This document shows positions 54,568 through 64,000 of a stretch of DNA of 64,000 bases, piece after piece. Origin of the DNA: Chryseobacterium foetidum (lineage in GTDB: Bacteria > Bacteroidota > Bacteroidia > Flavobacteriales > Weeksellaceae); assembly GCF_025457425.1 (NCBI RefSeq), contig NZ_JAMXIA010000002.1, positions 1 to 64,000 of the forward strand, read 5' to 3'. The notes beneath the pieces are model-generated. The model was not told the origin of the DNA and made no database searches. It saw only the letters and a program-made list of their open reading frames with translations. The position numbers and the translations under genes are program-made. Each line of letters begins with the position of its first letter. The stretch's first letter is position 1.

Positions 54568-55620
54568 TCAACGCATTGTACTTTCAATAACGTTATTATT
54601 CAGTAATATTTTTTCATATAAGCTCAGGTATTCTGAGGTCATTTTTTGTATAGTCATACCAGCTGCAAAATTTCTGCATGTAATGGGGCTTAGTGAAAGG
54701 CTTTTTTTAACTAAAGGAACTAAATCCTGCCATTGCAGAGACGAAGTCGTTAACACGCAATTATTTTGCCAGTCTTTTGGTACAGCTGTGGTAAAACCTA
54801 CCACGGGAACGCCACTTGCGAGCATTTCCAAAGCAGCCAGTCCAAATGGCTCCTGCCAGGTTGCCGTCGCAAGATACGCTATCGCATTCTTAGAAAGGTC
54901 GCTAAGTTCAGACTGTGTGACGTGACCTACATATTCAATTTGACTGCTGAGATTTGGCAGTACCTGTTCATCAAAGTATTTTTGATTGACAATTCTTCCT
55001 GCTATTATGAGTGGCAATTGCATTTGCTTGGCAACTGAGATTGCTGCTGTCACATTTTTTTCTTCCGTAATCCTGGCTGACCAAAGTAAGTATTTTGGTC
55101 TATGCATTTCTGTAATTGGCCAAAGATCGATATTAATGCCATTACCAATGACAGGAATATCTGTTGAAAGTGCCAGATCCCACTGCGCCTTTATGCGGTT
55201 TGATATTGCTATAAATTTAAAGCTGCCTGTTTTTAGAAGTTTTTTGTAGACGGATATCCTTTCCGAATCGGGGGGAGAGTGCAGGGTAAGAAACATCGTT
55301 TTCTTAAAATCTAATCCTGCAGTCAGTAAATGAGGATAAAACATATTAAAATGGATCACATCATACGATTCAAGATTCAGGTTTTTAAATTGATTTACTT
55401 CATTTATCTGTGTAACATCGGTAGAATCATCTGGACAATAATTTTTAAAAGGGTTTATCAGTTTGAATTTAAAACCTGCATCCGAATCTTTAGCTACAAT
55501 GTCAACATTGTGACCTTCGTTGGTGAGCTCCTTGGCAAAGGAAACTATAAATGCTTCGATTCCACTATTGTAGGGCTCTTTAAGTGATATTCCGGGACCT
55601 GATACAAGTAAAATATTCAT
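54568..55620 (-). CDS. Glycosyltransferase family 4, paralogue 1
   Basis: This 350-aa first gene of the operon opens MNILLVSGPGISLKEPYNSG and has WSARITEEKN and WQEPFGLAALEMLASGVPVVGF. It is most like the paralogue at 52437. Three GT4 copies in one operon suggest successive transfers of similar sugars. No polymerase, flippase or export gene is in the operon. Confidence 0.9.
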   Translation of the reverse strand: MNILLVSGPGISLKEPYNSGIEAFIVSFAKELTNEGHNVDIVAKDSDAGFKFKLINPFKNYCPDDSTDVTQINEVNQFKNLNLESYDVIHFNMFYPHLLTAGLDFKKTMFLTLHSPPDSERISVYKKLLKTGSFKFIAISNRIKAQWDLALSTDIPVIGNGINIDLWPITEMHRPKYLLWSARITEEKNVTAAISVAKQMQLPLIIAGRIVNQKYFDEQVLPNLSSQIEYVGHVTQSELSDLSKNAIAYLATATWQEPFGLAALEMLASGVPVVGFTTAVPKDWQNNCVLTTSSLQWQDLVPLVKKSLSLSPITCRNFAAGMTIQKMTSEYLSLYEKILLNNNVIESTMR

Positions 55621-56042
55621 ATAATTTTTTAATGGTTGTGGAGATAAGATTTGTGAAATAAAGTTTAAGACTTTTATGTATAATTATGTTGTCATGACCT
55701 TAAAACAAATAGAATGCTAAAATCTTACAGTAAGTTCAGTCATTGAATTTTATTTCACTCTATGAATCAATATTTACAGCTTAATCATATAATTTATGTT
55801 AACTTAACGTAAGATATACCACAAAAATATTTTTAGAAACAATTATTTGTACATTTGCTCATCACCATTAATCATCAAAAGTCTTCAATTCTTACAGATA
55901 CAAATCTTCTCCAAAATCCTTAATCGTTTTACTTTTAAAAATTTTATTCCATACGGTATAAAATTTTAAAGTTTTAACCTGTTTAAGTTTTTTATCAGAC
56001 AATACTGTCATTTTAAAACTCTAAAATTAACTTATATCTTAT
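55621..56042. other. Divergent intergenic region (glycosyltransferases / SusC)
   Basis: About 420 bp between two divergent operons. On the plus strand TACATTTG (55850-55857) fits the minus-7 consensus and would give a long leader of about 180 nt before susC. No terminator-like structure was recognised in the leader. Confidence 0.4.
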
Positions 56043-59000
56043 ATGAGAAAAAATTTACTCATTGCACCAATTTTTTTTATTTTATCAAGCAGCCATTTTT
56101 TTGCGCAGCAGACAACAGTGTCAGATACGATTTCAACTTCAAATATTGATGAAGTCGTTATTACCGCCCTCGGACTAAAAGGTGAACGCGATAAGTTTGC
56201 CTCGTCCGCCAGCACCGTTAAAGGCCCTGCAGTTGCGCAGTCTGGTGAAACCGGTATTTTGACGGGGCTTAGTGCCAAGGCGTCCGGTGTTTTGATCACA
56301 AGAAATGGTGGTGACCCGGGTGCCGGAGCGTACATTCAGATCAGAGGTCAGAATACCATCAATGGAAATGCCCAGCCGCTGTTTATTATTGATGGGATGC
56401 CGGTTAGCAATTCAAGTGATAAAACAGGCTCGTCCCTGAGCAATGGGATTGTGCAACAATCAAGAATTAACGATCTTAACCCAAATGATATTGAACGCGT
56501 AGAAGTTTTAAAAGGAGCTTCGGCAGCGGCTTTGTGGGGCACCAGAGCCGCAAATGGTGTAATTATTATTACCACGAAAAAAGGGAAGAATACATCAGGT
56601 AAGATCAATATTTCGTTAAAATCTACTGTTTCTTTTGACAGAGTTAATAAGATGCACCCTCTGCAGACAACTTACGGGCAGGGTTCTAACGGGCTTTATA
56701 TTCAGGGAGACAGATTGAGTTTCGGAGATTTGATAGCCGCACGTCCCGGGGGATCAGATTTTTATATTACAGATCCTTCAAATCCGCTATACCAGGGATA
56801 CGTAACTTTTGCCGATGGTACGGTACGTTATGCAATTGCGCCGGGAACTGCAGACAGAAAAAATGGTGGTAAGAATTCACGGGAAGTTTTTGATCACAGT
56901 AAGGATGCCTTTAGAACAGGGCACTTTATTGAAAACAATTTAACGGTCGATGGTGGCAACGAAAAGTCAAATTTTCTTCTTGGCTTTTCTAATTTAAATC
57001 AGGAAGGAGTCATTAAATCTTTCAGCGATTACGACCGTCAGACCGCCCGCCTGAATGCGTCGCAAAAATTTAATGATTGGTTTAAGGCGAGTGCCAACGT
57101 TAATTATATCAAAAGTTCATCTTCCAGAGTTCAGGAGGGTGACAACGTAGATGGACTTTTGCTCAGCAGTTTGAGAACGTCACCTGATTTCGACAATGCC
57201 CGGTATGAAGGGACTTATACTGATCCTACAGGTCAGATTTTTCCTAATGCTCATGTTTCTTACCGAAACCCTTTGGGCATTGACAAGAAAACTACATACG
57301 CAAATCCTTTCTGGAATATCGTTAATAACAAAAATACAAGTAAGGTTGACCGTATTTTAGGTACGATGCAGATCGATATTACCCCTCTGAAATGGCTGAG
57401 TGCAACTGCTCGGGTAGGTATAGATAATTTTACTGATAAAAGAGTGGAAAGATTTGCGAAAAATTCGGCCAACTTTGCAGATGGCTACTTATCAATAGGT
57501 TCTATTGCTGAAAAACAGTTTAATACAGATCTTTTTGTTATTGCCAAACATACTGTTAGTGAAAATATTAAAAGTTCATATCTCTTTGGATTTAACTACA
57601 ACAGTCGCAGAAATGAATCTGTCCTCAATACAATAACCAATCTGATTATTGCTGATGGGCCTGATATTTTGGATAATGCTCTTAATTCCAATTTGAAAGC
57701 AAATAACAATTATTCCTTACTTAGAACTTATGCATTTTATAGCCAGATCGATGTGGAAGCATATAATATGCTTTTTTTAACTTTAACTGGAAGAAGTGAA
57801 AGTGCTTCCACTTTTGGAACCGAAACAAGTAACAGTTTTTTCTTTCCTTCTGCAGCACTAGCGTGGCAATTCAGCAATCTTGATTTTTTGAAGGATCGAA
57901 GCATTTTCAGCTTCGGGAAATTAAGAATGACCTGGGGACAAGTTGGAATTCAGCCTCAACCCTACCAGAATTTCACGGTTTTCAACCCTGCCAATTTCAG
58001 CGATCCTTTCACTAACGGAGTCTCTTCTGTGAGTAGTCTGTACAGTGGAGGCTACGTTCGAAACCTGAGAGAGGGGAATCAGTTTCTGAGACCGGAAATC
58101 AAAACTGAATATGAGGTTGGAACAGATTTGCGCTTTTTTCAAAACCGTTTCAGCTTTTCCGCAACAGCTTACTATAACAAAACAAAAGATGTTATTTTAC
58201 AGCTAAATGTACCGGCATCTACCGGATATGCACTTAAAAACAGCAATGCAGCTGTTTTGGAGAATAAAGGATTGGAGCTTGATGTGAATGGAGATATTTT
58301 AAGACTGGGAAATTTCCGGTGGAATATTTCCGGAAATTTTTCGACGAATAAGAATAAAGTGGTATCACTGTCCGGTGTTACTGCGCAGGTTCTGTCGGAT
58401 AGTTTTATTCAGAATTCATCGCTGATCCCTGGGCAACCTTTTGGAGTGTTTTTATCAACCGACTTTCTAAAGGACGGTGCGGGAAATTACATCCTCGATG
58501 CCAACGGTTTTCCTCAGCCTGGAACTTCTACAGAAGTTATCGGTGATCCTAATGCTGACTGGCGTGCAGGATTGGGAAGTACATTTTCTTACAAAGATTT
58601 TAGTCTTTATGTATTGTTTGACCGGGTTCAGGGAAACGATGTTTTTAACGGAACGAGAGGTTCACTCTATGCTTTTGGTACTCACGGTGATCAGGGAAAT
58701 ACTGTCATTGTTCCTGCCGGCGGATTACGCGATGTGAATGGTAATCTTCTAGCAGCTGGCACTTCTTATCAGGGACAGATTTACGATTTCGGAGCTGGTC
58801 CGGTTGCTCTTAATCAGGCCTGGTACCGTGGAAGAGGTACAGCATCCACTACAGCATCCTATAAACAATTCGTGGAAGATGGAAGTGCAACACGACTGCG
58901 TGAAATTACATTCAATTACACACTGAAAAGCGACAAGCTTAAAAAGAAACTGAAATTATCAAGTATCAATTTTAGTGTAACAGGCAGAAATTTAATATTA

Positions 59001-59126
59001 TGGACAAAATATACTGGTATTGATCCGGAGTCCAATGTATCAGGGGCAGGACTTTCCCGCGGACAGGACTGGTTTACAAACCCCAATACAAAATCTCTGC
59101 TGGCCTCAATTCTTATTAATTACTAA
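56043..59126 (+). CDS. SusC/RagA family TonB-dependent outer membrane transporter
   Basis: This 1027-aa protein has a signal peptide (about 1-22, ending FFAQ). A short linker and the plug domain follow (VVITALGLKGER, IQIRGQNTINGNAQPLFIIDG, NPNDIERVEVLKGASAAALWGTRAANG). The 22-strand beta-barrel ends in SLLASILINY with a terminal aromatic residue. The carboxypeptidase-D-like N-terminal domain of many SusC proteins is missing. With the SusD-like lipoprotein (9 nt downstream) it should import a glycan or peptide. The substrate is unknown. Confidence 0.93.
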   Translation: MRKNLLIAPIFFILSSSHFFAQQTTVSDTISTSNIDEVVITALGLKGERDKFASSASTVKGPAVAQSGETGILTGLSAKASGVLITRNGGDPGAGAYIQIRGQNTINGNAQPLFIIDGMPVSNSSDKTGSSLSNGIVQQSRINDLNPNDIERVEVLKGASAAALWGTRAANGVIIITTKKGKNTSGKINISLKSTVSFDRVNKMHPLQTTYGQGSNGLYIQGDRLSFGDLIAARPGGSDFYITDPSNPLYQGYVTFADGTVRYAIAPGTADRKNGGKNSREVFDHSKDAFRTGHFIENNLTVDGGNEKSNFLLGFSNLNQEGVIKSFSDYDRQTARLNASQKFNDWFKASANVNYIKSSSSRVQEGDNVDGLLLSSLRTSPDFDNARYEGTYTDPTGQIFPNAHVSYRNPLGIDKKTTYANPFWNIVNNKNTSKVDRILGTMQIDITPLKWLSATARVGIDNFTDKRVERFAKNSANFADGYLSIGSIAEKQFNTDLFVIAKHTVSENIKSSYLFGFNYNSRRNESVLNTITNLIIADGPDILDNALNSNLKANNNYSLLRTYAFYSQIDVEAYNMLFLTLTGRSESASTFGTETSNSFFFPSAALAWQFSNLDFLKDRSIFSFGKLRMTWGQVGIQPQPYQNFTVFNPANFSDPFTNGVSSVSSLYSGGYVRNLREGNQFLRPEIKTEYEVGTDLRFFQNRFSFSATAYYNKTKDVILQLNVPASTGYALKNSNAAVLENKGLELDVNGDILRLGNFRWNISGNFSTNKNKVVSLSGVTAQVLSDSFIQNSSLIPGQPFGVFLSTDFLKDGAGNYILDANGFPQPGTSTEVIGDPNADWRAGLGSTFSYKDFSLYVLFDRVQGNDVFNGTRGSLYAFGTHGDQGNTVIVPAGGLRDVNGNLLAAGTSYQGQIYDFGAGPVALNQAWYRGRGTASTTASYKQFVEDGSATRLREITFNYTLKSDKLKKKLKLSSINFSVTGRNLILWTKYTGIDPESNVSGAGLSRGQDWFTNPNTKSLLASILINY

Positions 59127-59135
59127 ATATCCACT

Positions 59136-60566
59136 ATGAAAAATATTATTAAAATAAACTTATTTTCTTTACTATTGGCCGGACTTCTCACCACCGGATG
59201 CAGCCACCTTTTTGATGAGACCGATATTCAAAACAATCCTAATGCCCCAACAGACGTCAATGTAAGAACATTGCTATCAGGAACACTTTTAGGAATGTGT
59301 GCATTGCACGAAGATACTGATGTCAGAATTGCTTCCATGTGGTCGCGTGAAGTGAGCGGTATTGCGAGAGCACATTTCGGTTATGGACAGTATATCGTAT
59401 CATCAACCAATTTTAGCTGGCGAAACCTTTATCCTGTTGCCGGACAGGCAAGATTAATCCAACAAAAAGCGGATGAACTAGGAGACAGGAAAATTAAAGG
59501 AGTAGGTCAGGTGATTGAAGCCTTGCTCATCACAAAAGCAACTTCACTTTACGGCGATGTTCCATACAGTCAGGCATTTGATATTAAAAATTTCCCAAAT
59601 CCTGTCTATGACCCTCAGCTTGAGGTATATCAACGTTTACAGAATACACTTGATGATGCTATTCTGAATTTGTCTTCCACTGCAGGAAATGCATTTGGCA
59701 GTCAGGATTTTATTTATAAAGGCGATGTAAGTAAATGGAGAAGGGCAGCATATACCTTGAAAGCAAGATTATATCTTCATACAGGAAAATATCAGGAGGC
59801 AGTGACAGCCGCAAAACAGGGAATATCCGATACTGCGGGCGATGCATTGGTACCACATGGCAAAAGTCAGGGAATTGATACCAATCAGAATTACGATTTT
59901 TTCAATGTGAAATTTGTCGGAGATGTTGCCTTTAACGGCTCATACTTACCTGTTCTGATGAACTCCAGAATTAATTCGGTTAATACGAAGACCAATGAAA
60001 CTGCTTTGTTAAAGCATTTTGCTAAACAGGGTATAACAGGCGCCGGAAACTTAGACCCGAATACTGCTGACGGCGCTTTCACGATTGATGCTCCACATCC
60101 GATTATCACTTTCTACGAAAACCAACTGATTTTAGCAGAAGCTTCTGCAAGAATTGGAAATGAAACTGAATCAATCAGCGCATTAAATTCTGTGAGGGCA
60201 TCGCTGAACTCAGGATACTTTAACGGAAAGATTTTTCCTGCGGCAGGAAGGCTTTACGAAAATTATACCCCTTCTGATTTTAGCCCCGCAGGTTTGGCGA
60301 ATCCCAAAAATTTCGCATCCTCCCAAACAGCACTTTTGTACGAAATTATCAGTCAGCGGTATATTGTCTTTCTGATGCAGTATGAGTCTTTTAATGATTA
60401 CAGACGTCTGTCTAAAGCTTTACCGGTTGTGGAATTGCCCATTCCTCTTTCTGTCGGAAATCAAAAGCCACAACGTTTCATTTATCCTGAGACTGAAATC
60501 AACACCAATATCAATACACCAAAACCGGCACCTAACCAATTTGTGAAAACAGCTATTTTCAATTAG
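59136..60566 (+). CDS. SusD/RagB-like outer membrane lipoprotein
   Basis: This 476-aa protein has the lipobox LTTGC (about residue 22). It is of the SusD-like 2 type: NNPNAPTDVNVRTLLSGTLL opens the fold. TPR-like helices follow (ALLITKATSLYGDVPYSQAF, YTLKARLYLHTGKYQEAV), with LILAEASARIG near the end. It forms the lid that captures substrate for the SusC partner just upstream. No glycoside hydrolase is in the operon. Confidence 0.9.
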   Translation: MKNIIKINLFSLLLAGLLTTGCSHLFDETDIQNNPNAPTDVNVRTLLSGTLLGMCALHEDTDVRIASMWSREVSGIARAHFGYGQYIVSSTNFSWRNLYPVAGQARLIQQKADELGDRKIKGVGQVIEALLITKATSLYGDVPYSQAFDIKNFPNPVYDPQLEVYQRLQNTLDDAILNLSSTAGNAFGSQDFIYKGDVSKWRRAAYTLKARLYLHTGKYQEAVTAAKQGISDTAGDALVPHGKSQGIDTNQNYDFFNVKFVGDVAFNGSYLPVLMNSRINSVNTKTNETALLKHFAKQGITGAGNLDPNTADGAFTIDAPHPIITFYENQLILAEASARIGNETESISALNSVRASLNSGYFNGKIFPAAGRLYENYTPSDFSPAGLANPKNFASSQTALLYEIISQRYIVFLMQYESFNDYRRLSKALPVVELPIPLSVGNQKPQRFIYPETEINTNINTPKPAPNQFVKTAIFN

Positions 60567-60600
60567 GAAAATTTGCCTTATTTATTAGAAGATTAATTTT

Positions 60601-61929
60601 ATGAATATACCTGCATTGTCTACAAGTGCTTTCTTGAGATATTTTAATTTCATTGTTCTTTATTTTGTTGAAGGTTTGCCACAGGGTATGATTTTTATCG
60701 GCATTCCGGCTTGGCTGGCTACAGAAGGGAAAAGTGTGAGTGAGATCGGTTCATTTGCCGTGGCATGTTCCTTACCATGGACTTTTAAATTTGTTGTTGC
60801 ACCTTTGATGGATCGATATACTTATTTGCCTATGGGAAGAAAAAGACCTTGGGTTTTGTTAAGTCATTTGGGACTGATCCTAAGTTTGATCGGTATTGCA
60901 TTCGTGCCCGATCCGCTGAATAATTTACAGACACTGAATATTGCAGCATTTATACTCTCATCATGTGGCGCCATTCAGGATGCAGCAGGAGATGCAATGG
61001 CGGTTGATGTAATTCCTGATGATCAGCAGGCCAGGGCAAACGGATATATGCAGGGATCACGAATGCTTGGAAGTTCTTTGGCGCTGGTTTTAGGAAGTTG
61101 GGCTTTAAATCAATATAGCTTCAAAATTGCCATGCTATTAATTTGTGTATTGGTAATTATTCTCACTTTTGTGCCCTTGTTATTAAGGGAAAAACAAGGC
61201 GAAAAAATCCTGCCTTTTACCTACGGGAAGTCATCTCCTGCATCTGCTGAAATGCAGATATCCAGCTGGCCGGTCATTTTAAAAGCCTTGTTTGAGGTAT
61301 TCAGTTTACGAAACTCCATATTAGTGGTTCTTCTTGTATTTATTACTCAGGGTGCGTACAATTTCTTTGAACATCTACTTCCCATTTTTACCGTGAAAAA
61401 TACTGGATGGACGAATGTCAACTACAGTCAGATATTTGCTACAGCAGATATTATCGGAGGTGTCGGTGGAATCGTTTTGGGTGGTTTTCTTATTGAAAAG
61501 TTTGGAAAAAAGACAATGATTAATATTTACTTTGGAGTCATTGCGGGTCTTACTCTCACACTTATCTTTATCAAGACCTTATGGAGCAATACAATGTTTA
61601 TGGATGGCTTTATTATTACATACAGGCTTTTCAACGCGTTTGCAAAGATCGGAGTATTTGCTATTGCCATGCAATGCTGCTCCAGAAATGTTTCAGCGAG
61701 CCAATTTACTTTGTATATGACTTTTGGAGCAACAGGATCTATTGCCGGTGCCGCTCTGATAGGACCAATCAAGGATAATTTCAGCTGGGAAATTTCCTTT
61801 CTGTTTTTTGTCGGATTTCTTGCTGTAGCATGGTTTATTCTTAAAATTCTAAACATCGATCAGCAAATTGGAAAAATTAATGATCTGGAGAAAAAGCATT
61901 CGGAAAAAGAACTGTTGAAAACAGGATAA
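60601..61929 (+). CDS. MFS transporter, AmpG-like
   Basis: This 442-aa membrane protein has about 12 helices. Typical AmpG-type segments are YFVEGLPQGM, IPAWLATEGKS, PWTFKFVVAPLMDRY, GRKRPWVLL and AIQDAAGDAMAVD. AmpG proteins import muropeptides through the inner membrane; relatives carry other solutes. It follows the SusD gene by 34 nt, so it may move the product of the SusC/D uptake system across the inner membrane. The solute is inferred to be small but is unknown. Confidence 0.88.
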   Translation: MNIPALSTSAFLRYFNFIVLYFVEGLPQGMIFIGIPAWLATEGKSVSEIGSFAVACSLPWTFKFVVAPLMDRYTYLPMGRKRPWVLLSHLGLILSLIGIAFVPDPLNNLQTLNIAAFILSSCGAIQDAAGDAMAVDVIPDDQQARANGYMQGSRMLGSSLALVLGSWALNQYSFKIAMLLICVLVIILTFVPLLLREKQGEKILPFTYGKSSPASAEMQISSWPVILKALFEVFSLRNSILVVLLVFITQGAYNFFEHLLPIFTVKNTGWTNVNYSQIFATADIIGGVGGIVLGGFLIEKFGKKTMINIYFGVIAGLTLTLIFIKTLWSNTMFMDGFIITYRLFNAFAKIGVFAIAMQCCSRNVSASQFTLYMTFGATGSIAGAALIGPIKDNFSWEISFLFFVGFLAVAWFILKILNIDQQIGKINDLEKKHSEKELLKTG

Positions 61930-62248
61930 GTTATATAAAGCTTTATTACTACTGAGCAAGATTTGACGATCTGAGATTAAATAATTGATATTGAGTGGAT
62001 TGAATTACAGTTTGGGATTCTGTAGAGGAACAACAGTTTTTCGAGATAGAAGATGTTTCAAAAGTTTATCATTAATTTTTCCTGCAGGGTTTTATCAAAA
62101 AAAGCTGCGCCGAAAAGACGCAGCTACCAACTAAAAACTAAAGCTTATCTATTATAAACTTTATTTCACTCAATAAGTCGACCAGCCACCCAAATACATT
62201 AATCTGACATGTGCAGGTAATCGGTCAAGCCTATCTCAATGATTTATA
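61930..62248. other. Convergent intergenic region
   Basis: About 320 bp between the MFS gene and the small partner gene (minus). It contains the minus-strand terminator at 62103-62125 and otherwise no recognised feature. Confidence 0.5.
62103..62125 (-). terminator. Terminator of module 3
   Basis: An AGCTGCG / CGCAGCT stem with a 9-nt loop is followed on the minus strand by a T run. It lies about 120 nt after the stop of the gene at 62249. Confidence 0.75.
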
Positions 62249-62779
62249 TTATTTCCAATAGCTCCACGTACTTCCGTCGTATACAGCGAGCATTCCGGAA
62301 TCTGTATCATAAACCATTGTCCCTGCAATAGAACCCTTCAAAGAAGCCTGAGGGTTGCTTACTTTGGGAAGTACTAATGCCCTTGTCGTTGATTCAAGAA
62401 CCAACACACCGGACTTTAAGCTCGAATCCTTTCCAATTATCATACCATTATTTCCCGAAAAATCTCCGCCTGCATTTGAGAAACTGTGTAGTTTTCCCTG
62501 AACACTGTTTTGAGTTAAATTGGTCCAGTTGTCAATGGTATTATTTTTTTCTTCCTTGACCTTCACAGATTTATCTGTAGCATCGAATATAAATGTACCT
62601 CCTGCAGCCAGGGCAGAAGTGTTAACCTGTGGCAGAATTATTCCTTTCGGTTCACTTCCAAATTCAAGAAGTACACTGCTGTTGGAAAGTGTTGTTGTTC
62701 CTATCCCTATTTGTGCATGTAAGCTATGTGATGCAAGTGTGATCAGAATTAACTGCGTAGTGTATAATATCTTTTTCAT
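62249..62779 (-). CDS. Small exported partner protein, module 3
   Basis: The protein has 176 aa. A signal peptide (about 1-22, ending LHAQ) is followed by IGIGTTTLSNSSVLLEF, KGIILPQV and FIFDATDKSVKV. The C-terminal half holds GVLVLESTTRALVLPKV, GTMVYDTDSGMLAVYDGSTW and a final WSYWK. It is paralogous to the proteins at 19611 and 20385 and again sits just after a large exported protein (18 nt). Confidence 0.82.
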   Translation of the reverse strand: MKKILYTTQLILITLASHSLHAQIGIGTTTLSNSSVLLEFGSEPKGIILPQVNTSALAAGGTFIFDATDKSVKVKEEKNNTIDNWTNLTQNSVQGKLHSFSNAGGDFSGNNGMIIGKDSSLKSGVLVLESTTRALVLPKVSNPQASLKGSIAGTMVYDTDSGMLAVYDGSTWSYWK

Positions 62780-62797
62780 AATTTTTCTATTTAAAAT

Positions 62798-64000
62798 TTA
62801 TTCTTCATTACATCCCCTCACGATACAGTTCCATCCGACACGTGATTTATCAACTCCGGGACTGCTTCCTCTGAACATCTGCACGCACTTCAAATCTGTA
62901 TTGTAGATTATCATTCCTTCAACTGCAGAAAGGGCGTTTCTCTGAGCTGTAGTCATGTGAGTAATAACCAGACCTTTGGAATCTGAATCCAAAACCAAGT
63001 GACCGTTCGGAACATTGGTTGGCCATTTGTCAACAGATATTGCCCGCTTTGTTAATATTCCCATTTTTGCAAAACCTGTTGGTGTACCACTCAAGCCAGG
63101 TTTCACACAAGGCAGTCTGTAGAGTCCGAAATTTTTATTCTGAACCGGAGAATCTGATATTTGCACGTTTACGCTGTTAGACAACGTTCCCTCGCTGTTC
63201 CCTACAATCTCATATCCTGACGGAATGCTTAAAGTAACGGTGTAATTTCCTCCCAGTACATTCTGAAAAGAGTAAAAGCCATTAGAGTCGCTCACTGTTG
63301 TGGCTACAGTGTTTCCGTTGCTGTTCTTTAAACTGAGCGTAACATTGGAGAAGGGTAGACCATTTGGAACTCCACCGTTATTATCTTTAAAAACAGTGCC
63401 GCTGACCGGCATACGAAGACTGATCGAATTTTTGTTGTAAGCAGTAAAAGAGAGGTCACTCTGACCAGAAAATATCTGTGTGAATTTTGAAACCTGACTT
63501 GCATTTGAAGCTGTAATTCCCAGATCAGACCAGTCAAGAGCCAGTATCCTTACGTCTCTGGTGTTGTTGCTGTCATTAGGTCCAACGGTAGTATTGTAGG
63601 TAATCGGTGAAGCACTTGCATTGTAAAATTTCCACCTGAATAATCCGAGACTTGTGACCGTTGACAAATCCACACTGAATTCAGTTCCAACAACGGCTCC
63701 GGCGCTGTTTCTGAACGAATAGCGGTCCTGAACATTGCTTATCTGGCCCATCTGTGTGATGAGAAGATCAGGAATTCCGTCACCGATGGATGAAACGTTA
63801 ATGTCCTGGATCTGATAATTTATCTCTGCACTTGAAGGAAAATTAAAAATGGCGGTTCCAATATCCAAACCGTTATTTCCGTCGGTTAAGTATTGTGAAA
63901 GAGGTTGAGATACCGGTATAGGGCTGACGTCTCCGTCACCTCCAAAAGCTCTTCCGACACCGATAAATGTACTGCCTCCGGGTGCAGGGTTCGACGTTAT
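62798..64000 (-). CDS. Large exported protein, module 3 (5' end outside the window)
   Basis: The open frame runs off the right edge, with no stop up to 64000; at least 400 aa are seen. A beta-sandwich region comes first. An SdrD_B-like (collagen-binding B type) repeat follows (GTVFKDNNGGVPNGLPFSNV, GFYSFQNVLGGNYTVTLSIP). Then comes the C-terminal module (MGILTKRAIS, KWPTNVPNGHLVLDSDSKGL, VEGMIIYNTDLKCVQMF, WNCIVRGC) shared, more distantly, with the large proteins at 17494 and 21026. The TTG at 63868 is not the start because the frame is open further upstream. A VRPPP-type gene would be expected beyond the edge. Confidence 0.82.
   Translation of the reverse strand: MTSNPAPGGSTFIGVGRAFGGDGDVSPIPVSQPLSQYLTDGNNGLDIGTAIFNFPSSAEINYQIQDINVSSIGDGIPDLLITQMGQISNVQDRYSFRNSAGAVVGTEFSVDLSTVTSLGLFRWKFYNASASPITYNTTVGPNDSNNTRDVRILALDWSDLGITASNASQVSKFTQIFSGQSDLSFTAYNKNSISLRMPVSGTVFKDNNGGVPNGLPFSNVTLSLKNSNGNTVATTVSDSNGFYSFQNVLGGNYTVTLSIPSGYEIVGNSEGTLSNSVNVQISDSPVQNKNFGLYRLPCVKPGLSGTPTGFAKMGILTKRAISVDKWPTNVPNGHLVLDSDSKGLVITHMTTAQRNALSAVEGMIIYNTDLKCVQMFRGSSPGVDKSRVGWNCIVRGCNEE

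Noticed and set aside
62798-63868. Complete 356-aa gene starting at TTG 63868
   Set aside because: The frame stays open to the window edge and lacks a signal peptide at that point, so the true start is outside.

Overview
The window looks like the chromosome of a Bacteroidota bacterium, most likely a Flavobacteriales / Weeksellaceae member close to Chryseobacterium. The evidence is AT-rich DNA, TANNTTTG-type minus-7 promoter boxes, type IX secretion (T9SS) C-terminal sorting domains, a SusC/SusD pair, and mobile-element families confined to this phylum (DUF4099/DUF3945, DUF1896, the giant methylase-helicase). No rRNA, tRNA or CRISPR array was seen.

Layout. (1) 1-13.4 kb: one end of an integrated mobile element. 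It has eight half-sites of a GGTCCCGAA motif, an IntDOT-like tyrosine recombinase, an orphan RadC, two small HTH proteins, a DUF4099/DUF3945 protein, topoisomerase III, DUF1896 and a 1803-aa methylase-helicase. No conjugation genes follow, so it is a mobilizable element or a remnant. (2) 14-24.6 kb: an island of secreted proteins. It contains two tandem C-type lectin proteins that differ in the EPN/QPD sugar-specificity triad, then two convergent copies of a three-gene module (small exported protein ending VRPPP; large modular exported protein; roughly 200-aa exported partner), then a lamin-tail T9SS protein. A third copy of the large/small pair runs off the right edge (62.2-64 kb). (3) 25-31 kb: ferritin-like DUF892, two beta-propeller proteins, a Crp/Fnr regulator and an acyltransferase. 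(4) 32.5-39.9 kb: a DNA-damage cassette organised around a divergent promoter. DinB, a short DnaE and a 91-aa protein lie to the left. A LexA/S24-like repressor, AlkB and an XseA-like protein with a coiled-coil/membrane tail lie to the right. DinB and AlkB both carry sliding-clamp binding motifs. (5) 40-49.4 kb: DUF2383, small hypotheticals, a broken TPR gene, two mosaic T9SS paralogues, and a membrane sensor/kinase/response-regulator operon. (6) 50.5-61.9 kb: a five-gene glycosyltransferase operon, divergent from a SusC-SusD-MFS transporter operon.

The strongest candidates for an undescribed system are the repeated three-gene exported-protein modules, where a conserved C-terminal module is joined to different front domains, and the damage-response cassette with a clamp-tethered AlkB and a membrane-anchored ExoVII-like protein. 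Functions for the modules are inferred from architecture only.
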